A stretch of 15,775 nt of DNA from Candidatus Hydrogenedentota bacterium (GCA_030430835.1 JAUIKJ010000015.1:1-15775), one strand, 5' to 3'; shown: positions 6,999 through 14,632, numbered from the stretch's first letter. Numbers and translations are program-made. The notes: generated from the letters alone by a model not told the origin.

Positions 6999-8975
6999 TC
7001 AGCCCTCGCGCAGCAGCTGCAGCGCTTCATCCAGCTGTGCATGGCTACCGACGAGTACCAGCACATCGCCCGCCTCGAGTTGGGTGTCCGCGCTCGGGTT
7101 CGCCAGCGGGTCCCCTTTGCGCACCACGGCAATGATGCTCACGCCGGTCTTTGCGCGCAGGTTGAGATCAATGATGGTCTTGCCCGCGGCATAGGCCTTG
7201 TCGTCGAGGTAGTAAGTCTGGGTCGCGGTCAGCCGCAGGGCACCGACCAGTTCCTCCAAAGCTTCCGGTTTCGAGGAGCTCTCGCCGCGAAGCACGCCAT
7301 AGCCCCCGGCACGTATCGCCGCGATCTGCGCCTGGACCATGTTGTCGGGCACGCGAAACTCATCGAGCACCTGCGCGAAAATCTTGATGGACACCTCAAA
7401 GTCCGCCGGTACCACCACGCTCGCGCCACGCTGCTTGAGTGGCTCAAACTCGGACGCGTGCCAGGTGCGCGCAATGATAAAAAGATCCGGACGCATACTG
7501 CGCGCCTGCGCCACGATCTTGCGCGTGGCAGCATCGTCATTGATCGCGACCACCAGGGCGCGGGCCTTGGCGATGTCCGCCGAATGCAGGATTGCGCTGC
7601 GTGTGGCGTCGCCGTTCACCACCACCGCATCCACACCGCGCGCCTCGCGAATCAGGCGGGGATTCATCTCGACCACGCAGTGCGCGATACCCGTGGCTTT
7701 CAGTACACGCGTCAGATTCAGTCCGTTCGTGCCGAAGCCGACGATGATCACGTGGCTCTGCAGGCCGAGCTCCGAGTGCGCGTCCGAACCGCTTTCGTCG
7801 GTGGCGCGTCCCCCCGTCATCCATGCGGCGACCGTTCCCGAGATTGGCACCAGTATCGCTCCGGCGAGCATCGTGCCGACAGCGAAGGGGATTAGGCCCG
7901 TGAGTGCCGAATCCGGCAACAGATTCAGGCCGTTGGCGCCCGCAGCGAGCACGTAGCCGAATTCACTCACGGTGCAGAGAGTGAGCCCGGCCTGAATGGC
8001 GACGCGCCCCGGCCAGCCACCGGCACGCACCGCACCCGCCACCGCGACGGCCTTGTACAACAGTGCGGCGCCAATGGCGATGCCCAGTTGCCACCAGTGC
8101 GCAATCACAAAATCGAGATCGACCAGCATGCCCAATGAGATGAAGAAGAGGGCGTTGAACACGTCGCGGAAGGGCGTAATCTCCGCGGTCAACTGGTGAC
8201 GCAGATCCGCACCGGCGAGCAGGAGGCCGGCGATACAGGCACCCAGCGCCGGGGGCCAACCGAAGGTCGAGGTGACCCAAGCGCCCCCTGCCGCCATGAC
8301 AACCGCGAAAAGACTGGTCAGTTCGAGGCCGCCGTGCCGTGTAATCTGCGCGAGTACCGAAGGCAACACAAGCCGCGCCGCCGCCGCGATAATGCCAAGC
8401 ACAAGCAAGCCGCCCCCAGCCTGCAGCAAGGCGCTGCCGACGCCGCCCTCGGCGCTGTTTGCGACAAAGGGGAGCAGCAGCATTACGATGATCACAAAGA
8501 CATCCTGAAGCAGCAGGACGCCGGTGCTGATGTTGCCCACGGCGGTGCCCACTTCGTGCCGGTCGCTCAGGGTCTTGAGCACAATAGCCGTACTGCTTAG
8601 CGACACTGCGATGCCGAGGATGATGCCAGTGGACAGACTGAAGTCCGTGAAGAGTGCAACGAGCACGACGGGCACGATGGCCGTGGCGGCGATCTGGAGG
8701 CCGGTGGCCCCCAGCAGGCGTGGCCCCGCCTTGAGCAGGGGCGCGGGGGACAACTCCAGGCCGATGGTGAAGAGCAGCAAGACCAGGCCCACCTCGGCGA
8801 AGGTGTGTACTTGGTGCTCATCGATCAGGTTCAGGGTCGAAGGGCCAATGACGAGACCGGTGATCAGAAAGCCGATGATGGAAGGCGCGCGCAGGTAGCG
8901 AAACGCCCAGGCCACGGCCAGGGCGGTTCCAAACAGAATGGCGGCTTGTTTCAGGAACTCGGGTTCTTCATGCAT
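6999..8975 (-). CDS. CPA2-family monovalent cation:proton antiporter with TrkA-N and TrkA-C domains (KefB-like)
   Basis: This is a 658-aa inner-membrane transporter. The first 385 or so residues hold about 12 hydrophobic segments of the Na/H exchanger fold, with family segments such as LVLLLFTIGLELSP (64-77), SLSSTAIVLKTL (125-136), LLLQDVFVI (154-162) and ALFFISLGMLVDLDFV (275-290). After a short acidic linker, a Rossmann TrkA-N domain starts at about 407 with HVIIVGFGTNGLN (GxGxxG at 413-418), which binds a nucleotide in relatives. A TrkA-C domain covers about 570-655 and ends in GDVLVLVGS. The layout matches KefB/KefC-type potassium efflux systems and related Na/K:H antiporters. Ion choice and ligand cannot be told from sequence. 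No KefF/KefG ancillary gene is adjacent. The metK terminator separates it from the upstream gene, so it needs its own promoter. The start is supported by the beginning of the first membrane segment, though no clear ribosome-binding site is seen. Confidence 0.9.
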   Translation of the reverse strand: MHEEPEFLKQAAILFGTALAVAWAFRYLRAPSIIGFLITGLVIGPSTLNLIDEHQVHTFAEVGLVLLLFTIGLELSPAPLLKAGPRLLGATGLQIAATAIVPVVLVALFTDFSLSTGIILGIAVSLSSTAIVLKTLSDRHEVGTAVGNISTGVLLLQDVFVIIVMLLLPFVANSAEGGVGSALLQAGGGLLVLGIIAAAARLVLPSVLAQITRHGGLELTSLFAVVMAAGGAWVTSTFGWPPALGACIAGLLLAGADLRHQLTAEITPFRDVFNALFFISLGMLVDLDFVIAHWWQLGIAIGAALLYKAVAVAGAVRAGGWPGRVAIQAGLTLCTVSEFGYVLAAGANGLNLLPDSALTGLIPFAVGTMLAGAILVPISGTVAAWMTGGRATDESGSDAHSELGLQSHVIIVGFGTNGLNLTRVLKATGIAHCVVEMNPRLIREARGVDAVVVNGDATRSAILHSADIAKARALVVAINDDAATRKIVAQARSMRPDLFIIARTWHASEFEPLKQRGASVVVPADFEVSIKIFAQVLDEFRVPDNMVQAQIAAIRAGGYGVLRGESSSKPEALEELVGALRLTATQTYYLDDKAYAAGKTIIDLNLRAKTGVSIIAVVRKGDPLANPSADTQLEAGDVLVLVGSHAQLDEALQLLREG

Positions 8976-9022
8976 GCGCGGGTCGTTCCAGTTTCGGTTG
9001 GGGGCGTAGGGTCGCGATGTCA

Positions 9023-9046
9023 GGCGCGTTCCGCGCGCCTATCATA
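9023..9046 (-). promoter_or_regulatory. Possible -10 element with abutting GC-rich inverted repeat upstream of the antiporter gene
   Basis: On the minus strand a TATGAT hexamer (9041-9046) is followed one base later by an inverted repeat with 6-base arms GGCGCG / CGCGCC (9023-9028 and 9034-9039) and a 5-base spacer. The repeat would lie near the transcription start, where an operator or an initial RNA hairpin could act. No good -35 box is seen at the normal distance, so the promoter call is weak. It lies about 50-70 bases before the antiporter start, in the only space between that gene and the metK terminator. Confidence 0.3.
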
Positions 9047-9089
9047 ACGCAGAATGCAAGGTGCGTGCTGCGCGTCCACGGATACCAAC

Positions 9090-9127
9090 AAAAAAACCGG
9101 CCTGCGCGTGGAAGGCGCAGGCCGGTT
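9090..9127 (-). terminator. Rho-independent terminator of the metK transcript
   Basis: On the minus strand a perfect 13-base-pair stem (9115-9127 pairing with 9095-9107, mostly G-C) with a 7-base loop (9108-9114) runs straight into seven consecutive T residues (9090-9096, partly pairing in the stem foot). It starts 12 bases after the stop of the small ORF downstream of metK. It is the strongest terminator in the window and closes the metK unit. Confidence 0.93.
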
Positions 9128-9139
9128 GATTCGCTGTTC

Positions 9140-9292
9140 TTATCGGGACTGTTTCGCCAGATCGTTGACCTTCGCGACGATTTCCTTCAGCACTTTCTTG
9201 CGGGTCTCCTCCGCAATCTTGTAGTGCTGCTCCTGCTCCAGCAGGTTCATCGCCTCGGACGCAACGTTGTATGCGAAGTCCTGAACCTTCAT
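9140..9292 (-). CDS. Small uncharacterised protein directly downstream of metK (50 aa)
   Basis: This is a short open frame of 50 codons plus TAA, starting with MKVQDFAYNVASEAMNLL and ending VNDLAKQSR. It is rich in Glu, Lys and Gln and looks like one or two amphipathic alpha helices. No membrane segment, signal peptide or metal-binding cysteines are present. Three points support it as a real gene. Its ATG sits three bases after the metK TAA, so it could be translated by coupling. The codons resemble those of metK (GCG, AAG, CTG, ATC, GAG). The metK terminator lies just beyond its stop, placing it inside the transcript. A purine-rich AAAGGCGGG in the metK tail may serve as ribosome-binding site. 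I do not recognise a family. Its tie to S-adenosylmethionine synthesis is only by position. Confidence 0.72.
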   Translation of the reverse strand: MKVQDFAYNVASEAMNLLEQEQHYKIAEETRKKVLKEIVAKVNDLAKQSR

Positions 9293-9295
9293 GGC

Positions 9296-10456
9296 TTACA
9301 CGCCCGCCTTTGCACGAACGGCATCGGCCTGGTCCGTCTCTTCCCAGCGGAAGCCCTGGTCTTCACGGCCGAAGTGGCCGTAGGCCGCAGTCTTGCGGAA
9401 GATCGGCTTGCGCAGGTCCAGCGTCTCAATGATGGCTGCGGGACGGCAGTCAAAGTGCTCGCGCAGCAGCGCGCCGAGTTTCACGTCGTCAATCTTGCCC
9501 GTACCGAAGGTCGTCGCGTTGATGGAAACCGGCTGCGCCACGCCGATAGCATAGGCCAACTGCACTTCGCAGCGATCCGCGAGTCCCGCCGCGACCGCGT
9601 TCTTCGCGATATAGCGCGCCATGTAGGCCGCGCTGCGGTCCACCTTCGACGGGTCCTTGCCGCTGAACGCGCCACCGCCGTGGCGGCCCATGCCGCCATA
9701 GGTATCCACGATGATCTTGCGACCGGTCAGGCCGCAGTCACCCACAGGACCACCCACGACGAAGCGGCCCGTCGGGTTGATGTGATAGATAATCTCGCCC
9801 GTGACGTATTCTTCCGGCAGTTCCGGCACGATGATCTTGTTGATGATCGTCTCGCGGATCTCCTCGTTGCTCACGTCCGGGGAATGCTGATTCGAAACCA
9901 CGATGGTGTCGATGCGCAGGGGCTTGCCGTCCACATATTCGACGGTCACCTGCGACTTGCCATCCGGCTGCAGCCAGGGCACCGCGCCGCTCTTGCGCGC
10001 CTTGGACAGCGCCAGGCCAATCCGGTGCGACAGGTGAACGGGCAGCGGCATCAGCTCGGCCGTCTCGTTGCTCGCGTAGCCGAACATCATGCCTTGGTCG
10101 CCAGCGCCCTGTTCGTGCGTATCGCTGACGTCCACCCCCATCGCAATGTCCGGGCTCTGCTTGTCCAGCGCCACCAGCACCGCGCAGCTGTTCCCATCGA
10201 AACCGGAGTCGCCCCCGCAATAGCCGATGTCGAGAATCGCTTCGCGCGCGACGGACGGAATGTCGACGGTGGCCTTGCTCGTGATCTCGCCCGAGAGCAC
10301 GACCATGCCCGTATTGACCATCGTCTCACAGGCCACCCGGCTCGCCGGGTCCTGTTCCAGCATCGCATCGAGCACGCTATCGGAGACGCGATCCGCGACC
10401 TTGTCCGGGTGCCCTTCGGTGACCGATTCGGAAGTAAAAAGAATGCCTTGGCTCAT
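9296..10456 (-). CDS. metK: S-adenosylmethionine synthetase
   Basis: The enzyme makes S-adenosylmethionine from ATP and methionine, releasing phosphate and pyrophosphate. It is cytoplasmic and usually a tetramer. The product is 386 aa, the usual bacterial length. Family marks are GHPDK at 15-19, the methionine-loop hexapeptide GAGDQG at 117-122 and the phosphate loop GGGAFSGKD at 260-268. The start at 10456 has a good ribosome-binding site (GGAGA, 10462-10466). The setting is unusual: metK occupies the place after rplA where rplJ-rplL normally lie. Upstream is a terminator-like hairpin only about 20 bases from the start codon, and no SAM riboswitch fits in the 51-base gap. A 50-codon ORF follows three bases after the stop. 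The methyl donor it makes is used by the SpoU methyltransferase at the right end, but that gene is in a separate unit. Confidence 0.97.
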   Translation of the reverse strand: MSQGILFTSESVTEGHPDKVADRVSDSVLDAMLEQDPASRVACETMVNTGMVVLSGEITSKATVDIPSVAREAILDIGYCGGDSGFDGNSCAVLVALDKQSPDIAMGVDVSDTHEQGAGDQGMMFGYASNETAELMPLPVHLSHRIGLALSKARKSGAVPWLQPDGKSQVTVEYVDGKPLRIDTIVVSNQHSPDVSNEEIRETIINKIIVPELPEEYVTGEIIYHINPTGRFVVGGPVGDCGLTGRKIIVDTYGGMGRHGGGAFSGKDPSKVDRSAAYMARYIAKNAVAAGLADRCEVQLAYAIGVAQPVSINATTFGTGKIDDVKLGALLREHFDCRPAAIIETLDLRKPIFRKTAAYGHFGREDQGFRWEETDQADAVRAKAGV

Positions 10457-10473
10457 GGTGTTCTCCAGATACG

Positions 10474-10499
10474 AAAAGGGCGCGGCCTTGGCCGCGCCC
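10474..10499 (-). terminator. Hairpin with short T run between rplA and metK (terminator or attenuator)
   Basis: On the minus strand, complementary 10-base arms GGGCGCGGCC and GGCCGCGCCC (10490-10499 and 10478-10487) flank two bases. A real loop would open the inner pair or two. Four T residues (10474-10477) follow. It begins 8 bases after the rplA stop, which suits termination of the ribosomal-protein transcript. The T run is short and the metK ribosome-binding site comes 7 bases later, so partial read-through into metK is plausible. Confidence 0.7.
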
Positions 10500-10507
10500 G
10501 CTTAAGA

Positions 10508-11215
10508 CTACTTGAAGAGCGTCATCAGCGACGCTGTGTCCAGCCGGAAGCCCGGTCCCATCGTGCTGCTCATGCAGCAGGCCTTCAGGTATGTGCCCTT
10601 CGCCGCGTTCGGCTTCGCCTTGATGATGGCCTGGATAACCGCGGCGGCGTTCTCTTCAATCTGTTCCTTCGAAAATGACGCCTTGCCGACCGGCACATGG
10701 ATGTTCGCGTTCTTGTCCACGCGGAATTCGATCTTGCCCTTGAGGATCTCCGCGACCGCCTGATCCACCTTCGGGGTGACCGTGCCAGCCTTCGGGCTGG
10801 GCATCAGGCCGCGCGGGCCGAGCACCTTGCCGAGACGGCCAACCTGGCCCATCATGTCCGGCGAAGCGACCGCCGCGTCAAAGCCCGTCCAGCCATCACC
10901 AACCTTCTTGACCAGTTCCTCGGAACCGGCTTCGATCGCGCCTGCGTCGAGGGCCGCCTTGATCTGGTCATCCTGCTTACAGAACACCACCACGCGGACT
11001 GACTTGCCGGTACCGTGGGGGAGCGAGACGGAGCCGCGGACCATCTGGTCGGCGTGGCGCGGGTCAACGCCCAAGTGGAAGGCCAGCTCGATTGTCTCGT
11101 CGAACTTGGCGGTGGCACATTCCTTCGCGAACTGCGAGGAATCGCCGAGGGTGTAGGTCTTGGCCGGATCCGATTTGCCTTCGAGGGCACGGCGGCGCTT
11201 GCTGATGGTCGGCAT
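10508..11215 (-). CDS. rplA: 50S ribosomal protein L1
   Basis: L1 binds 23S rRNA at the mobile L1 stalk next to the E site. In many bacteria it also represses its own mRNA. The product is 235 aa, normal length. The L1 signature is seen as GRLGKVLGPRGLMPSPKAGTV at about 126-146, with KIEFRVDKNANIHVPVGK and a C-terminal SSTMGPGF. The start at 11215 is backed by a strong AGGAGA (11222-11227) with proper spacing. It follows rplK after 78 bases that contain two UNCG-type hairpins. Codons are mostly C- or G-ending, as expected for a highly expressed gene in this genome. No rplJ or rplL follows; the next gene is metK. Confidence 0.97.
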   Translation of the reverse strand: MPTISKRRRALEGKSDPAKTYTLGDSSQFAKECATAKFDETIELAFHLGVDPRHADQMVRGSVSLPHGTGKSVRVVVFCKQDDQIKAALDAGAIEAGSEELVKKVGDGWTGFDAAVASPDMMGQVGRLGKVLGPRGLMPSPKAGTVTPKVDQAVAEILKGKIEFRVDKNANIHVPVGKASFSKEQIEENAAAVIQAIIKAKPNAAKGTYLKACCMSSTMGPGFRLDTASLMTLFK

Positions 11216-11238
11216 AAGAAATCTCCTGTGGTACCAGC

Positions 11239-11278
11239 GGGCCGAAGCCCTCCCACGGTATGCCTGGGGCGTACCCCA
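11239..11278 (-). other. Two UNCG-tetraloop RNA hairpins in the rplK-rplA spacer
   Basis: Read on the minus strand, TGGGG-TACG-CCCCA (11265-11278) and GGGC-TTCG-GCCC (11239-11250) are two perfect small stems capped by UACG and UUCG, members of the very stable UNCG tetraloop class. They sit between the rplK stop and the rplA ribosome-binding site. Neither is followed by a T run, so they are not terminators. They may stabilise or tune the rplA message, or form part of a protein-binding element. The fold is seen directly; the role is inferred. Confidence 0.55.
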
Positions 11279-11293
11279 ACAATGCGGTTAAAA

Positions 11294-11725
11294 CTATCCT
11301 TCGACCAGCAGGCCCATGCTCCGGGCCGTGCCAGCGATCATACGCTTGGCCGAGTCCACGCTCGCCGCGTTCAGGTCGGGCATCTTCAGCGTGGCAATCT
11401 CTTCAATCTGCGCATTCGTCACGGAACCGACCTTCTTCTTGTTCGGTTCGCCGGAGGCCTTCGCCAGTTTCGCGGCACGCTTCAGAAGCACCGCGGCCGG
11501 CGGCGTCTTCGTGATGAAGCTGAAGGTGCGGTCCTCGAATACATCGATGACCACCGGGATCACGAGTCCAGCCTGTTCCTTGGTGCGCTCGTTGAACTGG
11601 TTGCAGAAGTCCATGATCTGCACGCCGTGCTGACCCAGCGCCGGACCGACGGGCGGTGCGGGATTCGCCTGGCCGGCGGGCACTTGCAGCTTGATCTGCG
11701 CCTTTATTTTCTTCTTCGGGGGCAT
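11294..11725 (-). CDS. rplK: 50S ribosomal protein L11
   Basis: L11 forms the base of the ribosomal GTPase-associated centre with 23S rRNA helices 43-44 and is the thiostrepton-region protein. The product is 143 aa, standard length. The N-terminal domain has PPVGPALGQHGVQIMDFCNQFN. The rRNA-binding C-terminal domain has KTPPAAVLLKRAAKLAKASG and ends with KRMIAGTARSMGLLVEG. The start at 11725 has GGAGA about 7 bases upstream. It begins 13 bases after the nusG stop and is clearly in the same operon as nusG and secE. Confidence 0.97.
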   Translation of the reverse strand: MPPKKKIKAQIKLQVPAGQANPAPPVGPALGQHGVQIMDFCNQFNERTKEQAGLVIPVVIDVFEDRTFSFITKTPPAAVLLKRAAKLAKASGEPNKKKVGSVTNAQIEEIATLKMPDLNAASVDSAKRMIAGTARSMGLLVEG

Positions 11726-11738
11726 TGTTCCGTCTCCG

Positions 11739-12653
11739 TTAAACCTGTTCCACCTGCCAGAACTCGACTTCGATACTGGTCAGGCGTTCGAAAATTTCTA
11801 CCATTACTTTTAGGCGATCGCGTTCTGTATCGATCTCCGAGATATTGCCCATGAAATTGGCGAAGGGGCCGTCGATAATCTTGACGCGCTCTCCTTCGTC
11901 GAATGCGACTTTGGGTTTTGGGCGTTTCCGTTCGCCGCGCACTTCTTCGATAATCGCGTTTACTTCGTTGTCGGCGAGGGGTGTGGGGCGGTTGCGTGTA
12001 CCACCAATGAATCCGCTGACGCCGGGGGTATCTTTGATGAGATGCCACAAGTCGGCGATGGTCTCGGGATGTTCGGGTAGGCGGACAAGTACGTAGCCGG
12101 GGAAGTATTTACGCTTGGAAACTTTCTTCTCACCTGCTTTGACTTCGGCGACCTCTTCCATGGGAACGAGGATTCCGCCGAAATGGTGGGTCAGTTCGAG
12201 TTGTTCCGCACGTGCCTGAAGGTTGCGCTTTACGTTTCCTTCTTGGCCGGAATATGCGTGTAGGGCGAACCATTTACGTTCGATGCCGTCGTCGGGGGCA
12301 ACGAGGCCCATATCGATTTCGCGGGGCTCAAACTCTTCGTCGTCTTCTTCTTCGACAGGGGAAGTGACGTCGACGACTGCGGACGTGGTGCGGTCGTTAG
12401 ATGCGAGAAGGGCAGCGGCAGCGGCTTCGGCTTTTGCTTGCTCGACTTCTTCAGGATCGACTTCTTCGGTCCCAGCGAGGAGGGCTTCAGCAGCTTCGCG
12501 TGTTTTTTCTTCGAGCGCGTCTTGCTCGGAGCGTGCTTCAGCCTGGTCTACGCGCAGCGCGCTTTCGAGGGCCGCTGCTTTGGACTCTTCTTGTTTGCGT
12601 GCTTCAGCGACTTCTTCGTCTGGCTGATCGATGGGTGCGGATCCGTTTGTCAC
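11739..12653 (-). CDS. nusG: Transcription termination/antitermination factor NusG with long acidic N-terminal extension
   Basis: NusG binds RNA polymerase through its NGN domain and links it to Rho or ribosomal protein S10 through its KOW domain. The core is clear: NGN from about residue 127 (KWFALHAYSGQEGNVKRNL) to about 235, including KRKYFPGYVLVRL, and KOW at about 253-304 (EGERVKIIDGPFANFMGNI). The product is about 304 aa, against about 180 for typical NusG. The excess is a Glu/Ala/Asp-rich region at 1-126, with a likely helical stretch at 14-85 and an acidic run EEEDDEEFEP at 101-110. I chose the GTG at 12653 because AGAGGA lies properly before it, overlapping the secE stop. The internal ATG at 12311 (residue 115) would give a normal-length NusG but lacks a ribosome-binding site. 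Actinobacterial NusG proteins are also known to carry N-terminal extensions. Codons favour A or C third bases, unlike rplK and rplA. Confidence 0.93.
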   Translation of the reverse strand: MTNGSAPIDQPDEEVAEARKQEESKAAALESALRVDQAEARSEQDALEEKTREAAEALLAGTEEVDPEEVEQAKAEAAAAALLASNDRTTSAVVDVTSPVEEEDDEEFEPREIDMGLVAPDDGIERKWFALHAYSGQEGNVKRNLQARAEQLELTHHFGGILVPMEEVAEVKAGEKKVSKRKYFPGYVLVRLPEHPETIADLWHLIKDTPGVSGFIGGTRNRPTPLADNEVNAIIEEVRGERKRPKPKVAFDEGERVKIIDGPFANFMGNISEIDTERDRLKVMVEIFERLTSIEVEFWQVEQV

Positions 12654-12664
12654 GTTAGTTTCCT

Positions 12665-12883
12665 CTACGCAATCTTCAGCAGAGTTACGACGACGGTACG
12701 GAATACGATATCCATAGTGCCGACAATGAAAGCGAGAATGGCGAGGAGCATGAGGACAACGGAGGTCGAAGCCTTTACTTCTTCTTTCGAGGGCCATGCG
12801 ACTTTCGTCATTTCGACACGCACTTCGTTGAAGAACGTTTGAAATCGCTGGATGGGTCCTGGTCCGTCTGCCTGTTTCGCCAT
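12665..12883 (-). CDS. secE: Protein translocase subunit SecE
   Basis: SecE clamps SecY in the inner-membrane translocase. The product is 72 aa, the short single-membrane-span form common outside enterobacteria. The cytoplasmic amphipathic helix carries the family signature EMTKVAWPSKEEV (24-36), followed by one membrane segment at about 41-64 (VVLMLLAILAFIVGTMDIV). The ATG at 12883 gives MAKQADGPGP; an earlier in-frame start at 12937 would add 18 unlikely residues. The nusG GTG follows 11 bases after its stop, and tRNA-Trp lies 102 bases upstream. This tRNA-Trp/secE/nusG order is widespread in bacteria. Confidence 0.95.
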   Translation of the reverse strand: MAKQADGPGPIQRFQTFFNEVRVEMTKVAWPSKEEVKASTSVVLMLLAILAFIVGTMDIVFRTVVVTLLKIA

Positions 12884-12985
12884 GATTGATCTATTCCAAA
12901 GTCTTGGGGGTGTCGAGCTTGTTGTCGATACACTCATATCGAAGCCTTAAGATAAACACCCGCAATAAGTTACGCTACTCAAAAA

Positions 12986-13061
12986 TGGCAGGAGTGACAG
13001 GACTCGAACCTGCAACAACCGGCTTTGGAGGCCGATGCTCTACCAATTGAGCTACACTCCT
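12986..13061 (-). tRNA. trnW: tRNA-Trp (anticodon CCA)
   Basis: This is a 76-base cloverleaf on the minus strand. The 7-base acceptor stem AGGAGTG / CACTCCT is perfect, with G discriminator and encoded CCA (12986-12988). The D arm has TAGCTCAATTGGTAGAGCA, the anticodon loop is CTCCAAA with CCA at 13026-13028, and the T arm contains GGTTCGAGTCC. It lies between tuf and secE, the usual site for tRNA-Trp in bacteria. Confidence 0.97.
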
Positions 13062-13071
13062 GCATGACCGA

Positions 13072-13102
13072 AGCGCGCCGTCATATGAAATGGCGACGCG
13101 CT
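13072..13102 (-). other. Hairpin in the 5' leader of tRNA-Trp
   Basis: Arms AGCGCGTCG and CGGCGCGCT (13094-13102 and 13072-13080) pair over nine positions with one wobble pair and a 13-base loop. The stem ends 10 bases before the mature tRNA 5' end. No T run follows. It could help the precursor fold or mark a processing site. The pairing is seen; the role is inferred. Confidence 0.4.
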
Positions 13103-13112
13103 CGAATCGAAT

Positions 13113-13141
13113 AGTATGCAGAATTTGGGACTATATGTCCA
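13113..13141 (-). promoter_or_regulatory. Candidate sigma-70 promoter for tRNA-Trp/secE/nusG
   Basis: On the minus strand TGGACA (13136-13141) and CATACT (13113-13118) are spaced by 17 bases. They resemble TTGACA and TATAAT at five and four of six positions. TACTAT two bases further on is an alternative -10. It lies about 50 bases before tRNA-Trp, in AT-rich sequence that stands out from its surroundings. Read-through from the tuf promoter is also possible. Confidence 0.4.
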
Positions 13142-13199
13142 GCTTGGGCCTGGATCCCGTACCCAGAACATCCGCGATTGCATATTCCACTGATTTCGC

Positions 13200-13228
13200 G
13201 GCCTCGGGCGGTTGAGCGCCTCGAGGCC
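13200..13228 (-). other. Hairpin downstream of tuf, without T run
   Basis: On the minus strand GGCCTCG and CGAGGCC (13222-13228 and 13200-13206) enclose a bulged A, an inner GGCG/CGCC stem and a 6-base loop. It starts 23 bases after the tuf stop. No T tract follows, so it is not a standard intrinsic terminator. It may protect the tuf mRNA 3' end or act as a processing site between tuf and tRNA-Trp. Confidence 0.5.
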
Positions 13229-13251
13229 GGAAACCTGCGAAAAATGCGGAT

Positions 13252-14442
<1,191 letters not shown>

Positions 14443-14463
14443 GGCTTGCAGCCCTCCTGTGTA

Positions 14464-14532
14464 GCTCCACTTCTTTGGAGCGAATTGTATGGTGCCTACA
14501 TGCAACGCCGCCGCGCCATTGCTGTCGGCGGC
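14464..14532 (-). other. Two hairpins in the tuf leader
   Basis: The 115-base leader between tRNA-Thr and tuf holds two perfect inverted repeats. The first in transcript order has arms GCCGCCG / CGGCGGC (14526-14532 and 14507-14513) and a 12-base loop. The second has arms GCTCCA / TGGAGC (14476-14481 and 14464-14469) and a 6-base loop, ending five bases before the tuf ribosome-binding site. Neither has a T run. They could set tuf translation or separate tRNA from mRNA; both roles are inferred. Confidence 0.45.
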
Positions 14533-14557
14533 GATTTCGGTGCATTTTCTAAAATAA

Positions 14558-14632
14558 TGGAGCCCACGATCGGACTTGAACCGATGACCCCCTCCTTACC
14601 ATGGAGGTGCTCTACCACTGAGCTACGCGGGC
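14558..14632 (-). tRNA. trnT: tRNA-Thr (anticodon GGT)
   Basis: This is a 75-base cloverleaf on the minus strand. The acceptor stem GCCCGCG / CGTGGGC has one G-T wobble, followed by discriminator T and encoded CCA (14558-14560). The anticodon stem CCTCC / GGAGG closes the loop ATGGTAA, with anticodon GGT at 14598-14600. The T arm contains GGTTCAAGTCC. It precedes tuf by 115 bases, matching the conserved tRNA-Thr/tuf arrangement. Confidence 0.97.

Noticed and set aside
3928..7194. Very long plus-strand open frame (over 1000 codons) antisense to the DUF362, ilvA and antiporter genes
   Set aside because: It is rich in Arg, His, Gln and Ala with no domain pattern and runs across several well-supported genes on the other strand. 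GC-rich genes with C/G third bases commonly leave the antisense frame open.
10457..10507. SAM riboswitch before metK
   Set aside because: Only 51 bases are available between rplA and metK, and they hold a simple hairpin; no multi-helix SAM aptamer can fit.
9017..10678. Long plus-strand open frame antisense to metK and the end of rplA
   Set aside because: Arg/His/Ala-rich shadow of metK, crossing its terminator; no start signal and no family resemblance.
12311..12311. Internal ATG as the real nusG start, giving a normal-length protein
   Set aside because: No ribosome-binding site precedes it, whereas the GTG at 12653 has AGAGGA at proper distance right after secE.
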